From contig JAPQWV010000012.1 of the NCBI GenBank assembly GCA_027422505.1, positions 23,451,501 to 23,515,500 of the forward strand: DNA of 64,000 nucleotides, written 5' to 3'. A program made the position numbers and the translations under genes. Under the pieces are notes generated by a model. The model had not been told where the DNA came from. It saw nothing but the letters and a program-made list of their open reading frames with translations, and made no database searches. Position 1 is the first letter of the stretch; each line of letters opens with the position of its first letter. The stretch comes from Craterostigma plantagineum. Its lineage: Eukaryota; Streptophyta; Magnoliopsida; Lamiales; Linderniaceae. This document shows, one piece after another, positions 21,340 to 31,760 of this stretch.

Positions 21340-21725
21340 TTTGGGGGGCCCCGCGCATAACTTCAGGGGTCCCGCGCATCTTTACACGGTCCCGGCACGC
21401 TGTGCCGCGCATCAGTGCAGGGGGCGCGCGCACTGGAGCATGGGACTGCGCACAAGAGCACGGGACCCGCGCATCAGTTCAGGGGCCCCGACGCTGGTTC
21501 TGAGGTCCCGCGCATCACGGGGGCCGCGCACTGGGCATGGGTCCCTCGCACTAGGGCATGAGTCCCGTGCACTAGAGCTTGGGTCCTATGCACTAGAGCG
21601 CGCTCCCACGCACACTAGCGCTGAGGACCAGTGCATCAGTGCCGCCCGCGCAATAGAGCAGGGGTCCTGCGCACTATAACCGGGATCCCGCGCATCAGTG
21701 CATGGGTCCCGAGCTGCAGTGTAGG
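21340..21725. repeat. GGGTCCC-GCGCA minisatellite (array A)
   Basis: About 18 degenerate units of roughly 21 bp, best seen at 21537-21600 where three successive units are exactly 21 bp (CATGGGTCCCTCGCACTAGG, CATGAGTCCCGTGCACTAGA and CTTGGGTCCTATGCACTAGA, each plus one base). The shared core is GGGTCCCGCGCA followed by TCAGTGCA or CTAGAG. GGGTCCC/GGGACCC and TGCGCA are themselves palindromic, so units can pair with one another. The long plus-strand open frame here is a translation of the repeat, not a protein gene. Confidence 0.88.
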
Positions 21726-21741
21726 GGTCTCGCGCTAAATG

Positions 21742-21911
21742 TTAGGGTTTTCGAGAGCTGTTAGGGTTTTCGTAATGCTCTTAGGGTTTTGCATGATGTA
21801 GGGCTTCAATTATGTCTCGAAATCACATTATCACAGACCCCTAAATACTCAGGTTTTGTATGCTGTTAGGGTTTTGGAAGACGTCAGGGTTTTCGCAAGC
21901 GGTTAGGGTTT
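21742..21911. promoter_or_regulatory. Telo-box cluster
   Basis: TTAGGGTTT, the reverse of the plant telo-box AAACCCTAA, occurs exactly at 21742, 21761, 21781, 21866 and 21903, with degenerate copies between. Telo-boxes are known plant cis-elements bound by telomere-repeat-binding Myb proteins, active in promoters and leader introns of growth-related genes and in Polycomb recruitment. Here five lie in 170 bp, inside the predicted leader intron and close to the ATG. Confidence 0.75.
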
Positions 21912-21966
21912 TTGCAAGTAGGGCTTTAGTTCTAATAAATTTTACTTCTATTACAGGCGGTAATCA

Positions 21967-24243
21967 TGACGATCACTAACATTGTATTCCAAGTCGAGGG
22001 TCAGTGGATAATTTGCGAGGACAATCTTGGCCGACGAGGAAACATGCACGTTAGAAGACGTGAAGGATGAGATTGTGAAGGTATTGTCGCTATGCAGCGA
22101 CAAGAACAAACTCACGTTAAGCTATATGCCTAGCGTAGTTTACGATTCCACGTCCCATCTACATCGAGAATGACTACGGTATGCTTGCGTACCTTGGATT
22201 TGGTGGTCCGCAGTCTAGACCCGTGCTCCACGTTGAGGTTGCATTATTTATCAGTGCCACACCACCGCAAGCTCATCTTAATGAGGAATCAAATTTCAAC
22301 GTCGGTCTAATAGAGCAGTGCGACGCAAATGAGGAAATCCATCCCGTGGAGTGTTACATGGGCGACACATCTAACTACCATTCTTACCATCTTTCTGAAT
22401 GTGCGGGTTTCGAAGAAGATCAAATCGGACAGTGCGAGAATCAAAATTAGAATGATGATGTTCCGGCCGAACAACCCGATGAACATTATGCTTCGGAAAG
22501 TGACGATGTCGACGTCCCGGAGCACAAATCTCCACATGCGACGATGGCACCTATGGATTTGGGTATGGTTCAAGTCTGTTCATTGGTCAGGAATTTCGGG
22601 ATAAGAAGGAAGTAAAGGACGTTATCACGAAAGTCGCCCTTGATGCGTGTTTCGAGTTCAAATTGGTCCGGTCAATAAAACCATGTACGTAGTGAAATGC
22701 GCAAGCGACGGATGCACACGGCGAGTACGAGTTGCACAGGACAAGGAGTCCTCTTTTTTCTCAATACGAACATACTGCGGCAAGCACACATGCGGGGTTT
22801 CCCATCGTCGCTGTAGACATCGACAAGGAAGTTCGTCAGTTGTATCCCAAGTTCTGTTGCAAAATTTCACCGGGCCAAAAGACATTCCGCAGCCCAAGTC
22901 AATCATGTCGATGATGCAGAATAGGGGAGTAGAAGTCTCGTACTACAAGGCTTGGAAAGGCAAGCAACTAGCGTCGGACGAATTAGTCGGTAACAGGGAC
23001 GATTGTTACGGTTTACTTCCGGCGTACTTGGATGCGTTGAGGCAAGCACACATTGACAATATTACGGATTTGGAGATGGACGAAGAAGGAGGTTCAAATA
23101 TATGTTCTTAGCATACGGCGCATGCGTTAGAAGGTTTGCATACATGAGGAAAGTCGTATCTATCGACGCAACTTTTTTGAAGGGTAAGTATAAAGGAGTT
23201 TTGCTCATTGCTACGGCGCAAGATGGTGATTACCATCAATATCCGCTCGCATGGGGTCTTGCTGATTTGCAGGCGACCGAATCTTGGACGTGGTTTCTCA
23301 CTAGATTGAATCGTTTCGTAACGAACAGTAATGAACTCGTCATTATTTCTGACCGAAACCACGGTAAAAGAATGCAGTCCCGGTTGTGTTTCCGAATTCG
23401 TTTCACGGTTTCTGCGCGTGGCACATTCAACAAAATTCGAAGACGAAAATGGTGGACAAGGGTGCGTGCCCCATTTTCTGGCGGGTAGCGAGTGCATACA
23501 CCAAGGCCGAGTGCGATGCACATTACAAAGCTCTGGGTACAATATTCAAGTCGGCGGCTCGATATCTTGACGAGATTGAAATGGAACGGTGGACGAGGGC
23601 ATATTGTCCCAAATTGAGATATAACATCATGACGACCAATGGATCAGAGTCGATAAATGCGACTCTACGCGCGGATAGAGAACTTCCAATTATAGGATTG
23701 TTGGGCTTGATTCACTGATTAACATCAGCTTGGTTCAGTAAGCATCGAAGAGCATGCGAAGCTTCTATCGCTGCGAATTCGACGTCGTTTACGCCGAAGG
23801 TCGAGTCGATCCTCCGCGAGAATTTCGTTGGGTCGCAAAGATTTCCCGTATCGAAAGTTGGGCGTCTAACATATAATGTATACGGGCACAACGTGAACGA
23901 GGTCGTCGATCTAGAGTTGCGTACATGCAGCTATAAGATGCTTGACATCGACCGAATTCCTTGCCCACACGCGATTGCTGCTTGTGGTTATGCCAATGTC
24001 GATGTGGGTTCACTAGTCGACCCTTACTACGTCTTGGAAAGTTGGAAGTTAGCTTACGATGGTACTATATGGCCAGTGCCTGAACACATTGAAAGAACTG
24101 TTGAAATGCTGCCACCTCCTCGCGAGAAACAACGTGGGAGGCCACGGAAAATAGGTTTTCTTCTGTTGGCGGATTTAGTAGAGGTAGAACCTCTAAATTT
24201 AGGGTTTTCTAATGTAAGAGAACCTATTATTGTTATGAAATGA
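21967..24243 (+). pseudogene. MuDR-type transposase with SWIM finger, decayed
   Basis: The ATG at 21967 opens MTITNIVFQVEGQW, the N-terminal PB1-like domain, which continues in other frames to about 22250 and is followed by an acidic linker. The DNA-binding zinc finger (KCASDGC ... KHTC, about 22690-22800) is of the WRKY-GCM1 type found in MULE transposases. Next come the helical MULE region (SYYKAWKGKQLA, GLLPAYL) and the catalytic core: IDATFLKGKYKGVLL (first Asp codon at 23165), the second Asp in IISDR (23351), WTRAY, and MTTNGSESIN (about 23630). A SWIM-type zinc finger follows (about 23920-23980), and the tail ends in RGRPRKIG. Frameshifts occur near 22060, 22450, 23100 and 23370, with a stop at about 23718. 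The SWIM CxC has become C-S-Y. No functional enzyme is possible. Confidence 0.88.
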
Positions 24244-24394
24244 AAGATTGTTTAGATTAGCGTAATTATGGTTTTATAATGTAAAAGTTATGATATGATA
24301 TTGTTTGAGGCATGTAAAGTTAGGATTTTAAAATTAGGGTTTTAATGGGGGCTCATGCGCAGTGGACCATAATTTTCGAAATTATAAGATGAAT

Positions 24395-24660
24395 TTATTC
24401 GGAGGCTGAATCGAAGACTGAAATTATTTAATCTGGTGTAAATAGCAAAAATAATCGCAGGGTCCCCGCACATGAGTGCTGTGGTCTGGGGCTCATGCGC
24501 AGTGGACCCGCGCTAGCTGATGCGCGTTGGGTGTGTGGGACCCGTGCTTATGCGCGAAGGACCCTTGCTTTCACGCACGGGACCCATGCTCATGTGCGGG
24601 GACCCGTGCTTATTTGCTTGGTCCCTGGCGCATAAGTTCGGTCCCGTGCAGAAATTTTGT
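24395..24660. repeat. GGGACCC minisatellite (array B)
   Basis: Begins with a conserved lead-in (GAGGCTGAATCGAAG ... TTTAATCTGGTGTAAA), then about eight units containing GGGTCCC, GGACCCGCGC, GGGACCCGTGCTTATG and similar words, ending at GTCCCGTGCAGAAATTTTGT. It lies downstream of the transposase stop. Confidence 0.85.
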
Positions 24661-25164
24661 AAACCCTAATTGTAGTCAGTTATTGGTCTTCTTTTGAAGC
24701 AGACAATTGATTTATTGGTCGGTCAACTATTTGTCTGAAACATGTCAGCTTTGATTTCAGGTGTCATAATGCCTTGTCAAGTCTGATGTCCTTTTCGATG
24801 TGTGAAAAAGCAAGGCACGAGTTTTAAAAAGAATTTCAGTAGTTATAATACATATATATTTTGTACATATTTAAACTTAAATAAAATTAACCATAACGAA
24901 ATACTTGTCGAAAAAAAAATAATCTTGACTAAAAAATTACTTTTAAGCCGTTAATGTACAGAAAAAAATATTACACTATTTGGTTATTTTTTTGAATGTG
25001 AAGTTGGTGAATTAGTTGGATGTCACAATAACTGAGCAAATTTACATCGCAACAACTTGCCTTACGTTGGTGACTTGGTTAGGATGTAACAATCGAAAAC
25101 TCGTATCTTATATATGCAAAATGACCGTACTTTTCTTGGCTATTATATTATATGACGTATTATA

Positions 25165-25450
25165 TTCGTATGGAGGCTGAATCAAAGTTCGAAATTATTT
25201 AATCTGGTGTAAAATCGCGAAAATAATTGCAGGGTCCCCGCACTTGAGTGCTGTGGTCCGGGGCTCATGAGCAGTGGACCCGCGCAAGCTGATGCGCATT
25301 GGATGCGCGGGACCCCAGCGACCACGTGAGGGATCCGTGAACTCACTCAAGGGACCCGTGCTTATGTGCGTGGACCCATGCTTAATTGCTTGGGACCGTG
25401 CGCATAAGTTTGGGACCATGCGCAACAGACAGGCCCCGTGCGGAATTTTG
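25165..25450. repeat. GGGACCC minisatellite (array C)
   Basis: A second copy of array B with the same lead-in (GAGGCTGAATCAAAG ... TTTAATCTGGTGTAAA) and the same unit order at its start (GCAGGGTCCCCGCAC, TGAGTGCTGTGGTC), ending at CCCCGTGCGGAATTTTGTTG. Arrays B and C are therefore copies of a longer segment of roughly 270-290 bp, not independent expansions. Confidence 0.85.
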
Positions 25451-25629
25451 TTGACTAGTGAACAATCATTGGTGAATCATTATTGTCTGTACTCATTTTT
25501 TCTGCGAATGTCAGTGTAACCGTCACATTAATGTCAAATAACAACCTAATCATACGAAAATAATAATATAATCATAACAAAAATAATTGGAAAAAATTTT
25601 AATACTAACGAAAAAATATTTAAAATTGT

Positions 25630-25745
25630 GCATGGCCCCGCACATGAGTGCTGTGGTCCGGGCTCATGGGCTGTGGACCCGTGCTAGTTTTCACGCAAGG
25701 GACCCGTGCTCAAATGCTTGGTCCCATGCTTATGTGCGGTGACTA
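25630..25745. repeat. GGGACCC minisatellite (array D, short)
   Basis: A third, shorter copy starting CATGGCCCCGCACATGAGTG and holding four to five units. It is followed by GTGACTAGTCAACAATCATT, which matches TTGACTAGTGAACAATCATT after array C, so the duplicated segment includes this flank too. Confidence 0.8.
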
Positions 25746-25979
25746 GTCAACAATCATTCGTCAATTAGTGGTCTGTTACTTTTTTCGTAATATTGTCAGT
25801 GTCATAACAGTCTATTTGATGTTGATTTCATAACAGTAATGTCAATTTCAGATAATAATTTACACAATAACCAAGAATAAAAATTGAAATAAAATTACAT
25901 TCTAACGTGGACCAAACCAAGAATAAAAGTCCTTACGGAAAATAGAAATTGTAAGAAATTTCCTAAAATCTACAATTTC

Positions 25980-28863
25980 CTACTGTGTCCGATTGGAGAC
26001 TTCGTCACCTTGAAACATGAGGCTCATTGCCGCTCGCAACACATGTACGCCGCATTCTCCCCTAAAATGTTACTCACTTATACAGAAATCGTCGTAGAAA
26101 AATTTAATGAAATAATAAGGAATGAAACTTACCTACTTTGCTGCTTGGCGAACCTCGGATGACGCTCAACTTTCCATTTCTTAAATCGTGTCTTGATACA
26201 TCCATGAAGACCAGTATCGCCGGGATTATTAATTGAAGTGGCTCCAATGCTTTGTTAAGGTTGCGCATGTCCTTGTCGTAAGACTCGTCGGAGTCGTATA
26301 TCGTCATCGTCTTCTGCCTCCAATCAGCGATGCATAGCACCCAATGTGCTATCGTTTGCACGGGGATGACGATGCAATCTGAGTTCATCCATGAGATCGA
26401 CGGCCATCAATCGTGAAGTCCTCTCGCGTAGTGGGCCCAATACGAAGCATCCCATTTACGATTTTTCCTTTTTCGAAGCCGTCGACTTCGATACATGTCT
26501 TGAATGCGTAAGACATATACGCAACAACGCAAATGAATGCGACTTCTGCGTGTCCAGGAACCGTCTCATGGCTTCATTCATATGCTGAAAAACCAAAACA
26601 ACAATGGCTTCCAGTTCATTGCAAAATTAATAGTTCAAGTCACATACCATGTCATCAAGCCACCTCGTTGGCGTGTATAGATCCTCAAACCATTGCCGTC
26701 TGTGCTTCTCGACCAAGCACTCCTTGTACTCGTCGTCAGCCAAGGCCTGTATATCGCTCTCTACGGCCCCCCACATCAGGATCTTCTTAGATATATGCAC
26801 GTCTATGGCCGAGTGCCTCACATTCATCTGACCGGTCGATGCAGGCTCAGTGAACGGCGACTGTAGCCACTTCGACGGAATCTTCTGCCGCCCCTCTGGG
26901 GTCGTCTCGACCACACCTTTACCCCTATCAGCCACCGTCGACTGATCCGTAACCGCCGAAGTTGATAGCATCGACTGATCCCAGTCGACGCCCCTCCAAG
27001 TTGATGGGTCGATCTCATAATATGCCTCGCTCTGCGCGCCGTCTCCAACGTCCAATTGCGATTGAACGTAATAATTCCATGGATACGCAGTTTCTGGCCA
27101 TCCCCATCCGCTCAAATTGGGTTGATCCCGCCTCGCAAATCGCGTCCACCCAGTCGAAGTCGGCTCGTCGTCTCGATACATATTACATTGTAAGTTACGC
27201 TGTAAATTAAATTTGAATTAGGGGTAAAGATAGTTATCGCGATAAGGCTAGTCGGTATGTGTACGTGCACCGAATAAATTCGTCCAGTTGTCCCGAAGCT
27301 CTTGCAACTGCTACGCAACACCTCCGATGCTTTCGCCCAAACCTTGCATCGAGTTGAATCGCTCCTCATATGTTTCGGAGCATCGATCGTAATCGTCTCG
27401 AAATTGCGCAAAGTCGTCTCGGAACTATGAAAACTCGTTCCCGAGTTGCTCGATCCGACCGCTAAGCGCGTCGAAGCCGCTGCTAATCGTGCCAAACTGA
27501 TCGCCAAATTCGTCGAACCGACGGTCCATGCGGCGCACAAATTCGTCGAACTGCTCCGACGATGGCCTATACGCGTGCGATGGCCTATACCCATGCGATG
27601 GCCCTGCCCGTGGCGGCGATGTTGGCGGCGTATGGAAGTTGCCTCCGTGAATGGACGACGGCACGTTGTCAGAGCACATGCCCCTCTCTTCGTCATGCCG
27701 TGATCTGATAGAGAGCTGAGGGACGGACTCTGCCTCGTAATTGGCTTCGTTTGCCGCCCGCCGGCCAAGATGTCCTACAGCTGCACGATGACTGCACCTA
27801 ACATCCATCCCGTCCATCAGTAGGGTCGCCACCCTATCATACACATCGTCGTGTGGCTCATCGACCTCGAAGTCGCTGTACCGAACATAGTCGGCCTGCG
27901 TCTCTTCTCTAGTCGGCATTAGTAGACCGAATACATCGGACCCGCGCGCCGTCTTGGCAATATCCACCAACTTCGTACATCCCTTCTAGGGCCAATGTTT
28001 CGTGACCCACCGACATATACGCGGCCTCGCATGCTCCCACTCTCTAAGTTCAGCGTATTTTTCAGCGATGGCCGGTATGCATTCATATGCTAATGTCTGA
28101 AGACAAAGAAATAAATAATCTTAGCAAACAGACAAAACCCTAAACTCACAAAGCCATTCAAATATAAAACCCTAACCTGAAGTGGATGTACGAATCCACT
28201 GATCAACTTGCTTTCCTTATTATCGTCAAAATATCGTTTCAGCGACCGTAGTGCTGCTTTGAAAGCCATGGTGCGCCAAGGGTAACACTCGAAGGCCTCC
28301 GAGTCTTCGACTAAATAAACGATCCAAGAAGGAGGGGTGGTATCCTTCTTGGAAAGTCGGGGCAGCAAGACGTACCCCGCAAAGTACAGGTTGGCCAACT
28401 TCAACTTCTCGTCATTGACGCGCACCGTGGAGTTGGCAGCCAACTCCTCCAACCGCTGCTCAACGTGCGACAATTTAATCGTCAGTGCCGTTTATGTCGG
28501 GAAATGACGACGGACGAATTCATCCGTTCGGTTCACTGCCAGTTCGGATACGAACTTCAGCCCCATGATTAGGCAATACTCCATTTTTGAAAAATGGAGT
28601 GGTTTCTTCCCGAGGATCATCCAAAGCTCATCACGATTGTGAAGCTGCGTCTGTCTCTTAATGAGATACCACAACAGCTACGCCGACAGATTGAAATTGG
28701 CGGCAGCGTTTATGAGCCTACCGAACGGACTCCCTTCCGTAAAAACTGCAAGCTCATCCTCGTTTAGCCAACCAACGATCTCCTAGCTCACTTCGCAGTA
28801 TCGTCACATGATATGTAACCGGTAATCACGGTCATCATCGCCTCCGGCAATTTGCTTCTTCAT
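25980..28863 (-). pseudogene. ULP1-like (C48 peptidase) gene of the MULE, DUF1985 type
   Basis: The minus-strand exon at 28863-28177 (ATG after a TTTTTAG acceptor; 229 codons; donor at CAG/GTTAGG) encodes a DUF1985-like region (LGKKPLHFSKMEYCLIMGL, LANLYFAGYVLLP, CYPWRTMAF). The next exon starts near 28096 (AYECIPAIAEKYAEL ... RICRW). Then come an Arg/Pro-rich low-complexity stretch and a coiled-coil-like DEF repeat (about 27300-27620). An exon at about 27200-26648 ends PSKWLQSPF ... RWLDDM at a GTATGT donor. C-terminal exons carry the protease: HWVLCIADWRQ (about 26340) supplies His and Asp, and RGECGVHVLRAAM (26060-26025) supplies the Cys. Known ULP1 enzymes cleave SUMO; MULE versions have no settled role. 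Several in-frame stops and a frameshift near 26200 make this copy inactive. Confidence 0.8.
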
Positions 28864-28924
28864 TTGAACCTAAAAATCAATAAGAAATTAATTAGACCTG
28901 CTGCGGGAAAATTGCTTATTATTA

Positions 28925-29172
28925 GATAGGCCGACACGCACGGGTCCCCTGTCATGCTGCGCGAGGACCCTGAGCTTACGTGCGGGTCTCTTGCGCTTGC
29001 TTGCAGGGTCCACAGCGCGCATAAGCACTGGACCCCTGCTTGCTAGCGCTGGAGACCCGTGCTATGCCGCGTTGGGGACCCGTGCGTGCCAGCGCGGGGA
29101 CCCTGCGCTAGTAAGCACGGGTCCCGTACTATGTTGCCAGGGTCCCCGCGCTGGCACGCATGGGTCCCAACG
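28925..29172. repeat. GGGACCC minisatellite (array E)
   Basis: About eleven units with GGGTCCCC, GGACCC, AGACCCGTGC and GGGGACCCGTGCG words, separated by GCGC/GCTAGC-like runs. On the minus strand it lies just upstream of the ULP1-like gene and its TTTTTAG splice acceptor (28870), mirroring the position of array A relative to the transposase. The plus-strand open frame over it is a repeat translation. Confidence 0.87.
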
Positions 29173-29184
29173 TCTACATCGCCA

Positions 29185-29440
29185 TCAATTATAAAATCAT
29201 AATCCGGCCTAATATGGCCTTAACCACAAATAAACTTAAACACACATATTAATAAACGAAAAACATAAAAAGATAGAGGTGAACATTCCTGTTTTCGCGT
29301 AAGACGACGTACGAACGTGACTATCACGCGAACGGATCACGCCTAGTTCCGTCAGGTCTCCGTTGCGTGAGAGAGCTCTTCTTCTGGACTGCGGGTTGGC
29401 TTGGGGGCTGCCTTAGATCAGAGAGCTGCTTGGTGTGAGC
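29185..29440 (-). repeat. Slice of Athila-like LTR (3' LTR remnant)
   Basis: About 250 bp, roughly 93-95 percent identical by eye and in the same orientation, match 37995-38265 inside the intact LTR at 37508-38820 (for example AATCATAATCCGGCCTAATA and GCTTGGTGTGAGC). Sequence left and right of the match does not continue the LTR. It probably marks the 3' LTR of the minus-strand gypsy element, with both outer parts deleted. It directly adjoins array E, so the right end of the MULE was lost at the same junction. Confidence 0.75.
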
Positions 29441-30028
29441 TAAAATAAAAGGATATGTGGCTAAATATAATCGTGGCTCCAAATCAAAGAATAAGGCTAA
29501 TAAAGCTCAAAGGGCTCAGTAATTGATAGATATGTTGGGGTCGCAGATATTTAGTCCAGTGACTTATCCTAAGTGCCTTTTTCATTTTCGTACACAAAAA
29601 AATCCACAGTGATATTGACATGCATAACAAAGCAAGTTCGAAAATATTCAGACTATGCGTGACACTCATGGAAAACACATCGAGCAAGTTTTGTGTTGCT
29701 CAATTTTTCTTTTCTTTTTTGCTCAAAACTCAGAATATTTTCTGTTTTTGTGTCTTATGATACACACTATTCTCCTGGAGTCAATGTAACTAGATAATCA
29801 TACTAATATCACAACACATAACATGCAGACTTCACACTCAATTCGGTAAATGTTATCACCATGGAAGTAAATTTTAAAATTTACTTCATCGACAGGAGAT
29901 TTCACTGGTGACGTTCAAATCAAAACCTTCATCAGTTCATACCAATCAGAAATTTAAACAAATTGATACCTCATGATAAAATGTCTAGCATATGTCACTC
30001 CACCCCAAACTAATTATCACATTGTCCC

Positions 30029-31448
30029 TGATAAGTTAGAATTTTACGTTATGTTATATTGTAAAAAGCGTATTTTCGACCCGTTTGAATATACTTGAAT
30101 ATCCTACCTTTATGCTATATTTCATATTTTATAGATATCGGAGCAAAAAGGGCTAACATCGAGGAATTATACATACAAAGTATGGATTGGACTACAATGA
30201 TTGATGGAGTTTTAGCCCATGAAAGTTATTTAGCCCACTAAGAGACCAACACTTGCTTAAAGAATAAATAAAAAATCAAAGGATGGCCAAGATACATACA
30301 CGTGCAAGGAGAGAGAAGGAAATCTACACCTCTTGAATCTTGACCAAGTATTCACGTTTGAATATTTATGCGAGACCTTCAAGGAAAGTCAGAGATACTA
30401 TTGGAAAGATTCGAATATGATCAAATATGGGCCTATTTGGTTAAGTCGGCTGATATTTTCTATATAAAGGAGACGAAGAAGAGATATCCCTATCGGGGAA
30501 GCGAATAACAGAGAGACTTGGCGGCTGATAAAAAAAAAAAAGAAAAGAGCAGCGAAGGAGGAGAACTGCCAAGCATAAGTGCGACGAAAATAACATAGCT
30601 GCGAAAAAAGACGATAGACGCTTGCTAGACGTTCCTTCCGTGATAAGCATATTATTTCTCTATTATTTTGACATTGAATATTTTGTGTTTCTATTTTATT
30701 AATATGCTAGCTAAGAATCTTTTATGACTAAGGCCATGATAGGCCGAATAATGACTACGTATTAATATTTTTCTTTTCCTATTTGATCTTGTGAACCGAG
30801 TCATGTGCTCCATGTTTGCGCTTAATGCTTGTGTATGCCTGATCAATATATGCATGTTTATTTGATTGGTTTATGAAACGGAGAAAGTGATTAGACCGGT
30901 TAGAACACTAAACATCGAACATCACTACGTAAAACCGACCAGAGATGGAATTCGGTTTCGTATGTGTGGTTTCCGAATCCTTAAGCGCCGAAAGCGTTTA
31001 AGCTCGGGGAATTTCATAGAGATTAAATGCGTGCGTAGAAACTACAAACCTATAGACATATATGGGTTGGTTCTCTATCGCATAGGATCGCTATTGCGGG
31101 ACAAACGAGTAGCGATTGTCTTAGGAAATTTTACCTTGACTGAGATTCATGATGGTTAGATAGGATAGATTTTATGAAGACGTAGGAATTATTTGTGCTG
31201 AACATGTGCCTTGGTCACTCGTCGTTAATTGATCTTTATCTCATCTATTTTATTTGCGTCTATTTTATTATTTGTGCTTTTATCTCGTTTAATTAAATCA
31301 TCAAAACTATAAAAATTCTCTGAGTCTAAATTAGAATTAGGTTTAATATCTTAGAATTAATCAAGCTATCTTCGTGGATCGATACTCAGACTTAGTCCGT
31401 TTTACTACTTGCACGACCTAGTACACTTGCTAGTATTTAAGCGTGTCA
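30029..31448 (+). repeat. Solo LTR with 5-bp TSD
   Basis: The sequence begins TGATAAGTTAG and ends AGCGTGTCA, with GTCCC at 30024-30028 and again at 31449-31453. No primer-binding site or polypurine tract adjoins it, so it is a solo LTR, the usual product of LTR-LTR recombination. It is related to, but clearly diverged from, the LTR at 37508-38820 in the opposite orientation: both share TATGCCTGATCAA, the GTCGTTAATTGAT block and the terminal TACTTGCACGACCTA block. A likely TATA motif is CTATATAAAGG near 30460. Confidence 0.88.
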
Positions 31449-31760
31449 GTCCCCAATGTGTATAAATTAAAGGAAATAGAGAGTTTAAGTGACACTGCCC
31501 TGAATAATGCTTAAATCGATGTAGTGCGGGACGTAAAGATGACTTGGTTGGTCCACTGGAAATGAGCTACCGCTGTGAATAGACTACCCCCAAACTGATT
31601 TTGAGTCTGCGAGAAAACATACTGGACGACACCGTGATAACAAGCTGTAGAAAGTGAAAAGACACTATTCAAAAAGACGAAATATTAATGCATGGACAGT
31701 ACTTGGGTTGCCTCCCAAGAAGCGTTGTTTTTATAGTCGTTAGCTCGACTGTCGAACCGA

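Larger units (their letters stand above)
21171..21956 (+). other. Predicted leader intron of the MULE transposase
   Basis: CTTTACA is followed by the strong donor GTAAGTTG at 21171. A strong acceptor TTCTATTACAG ends at 21956, ten bases before the ATG at 21967. The resulting 786-nt intron would hold the whole minisatellite array and all five telo-box motifs. This is a sequence-based prediction without transcript evidence. Confidence 0.55.
20815..29180. mobile_element. Kaonashi-type MULE with transposase and ULP1-like gene
   Basis: The region contains a MuDR-type transposase gene (+, 21967-24243) and a ULP1/C48-protease-like gene (-, 25980-28863) with convergent 3' ends. This combination is known for a group of plant MULEs, described in Arabidopsis as Kaonashi. 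GGGACCC-type minisatellite arrays lie in the leader region of each gene and three times between them. The left boundary is a guess: GGGTCTTTTAAAAAAATAGC near 20815 looks like the start of a MULE terminal repeat. The right end appears lost, since gypsy LTR sequence begins at about 29185. Terminal repeats and a 9-bp duplication were not confirmed. Both genes are decayed, so the copy is dead. Confidence 0.7.

Noticed and set aside
21236..21679. 147-codon Arg/His/Gly-rich plus-strand frame
   Set aside because: It follows the 21-bp minisatellite, whose unit length is a multiple of three and so keeps a frame open by chance; it lies in a predicted intron.
21742..21911. Interstitial telomere sequence
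   Set aside because: The motifs are about 20-80 bases apart and are not tandem TTTAGGG repeats, so telo-box motifs fit better.
28991..29194. Plus-strand frame over array E
   Set aside because: Repeat translation, as for array A.
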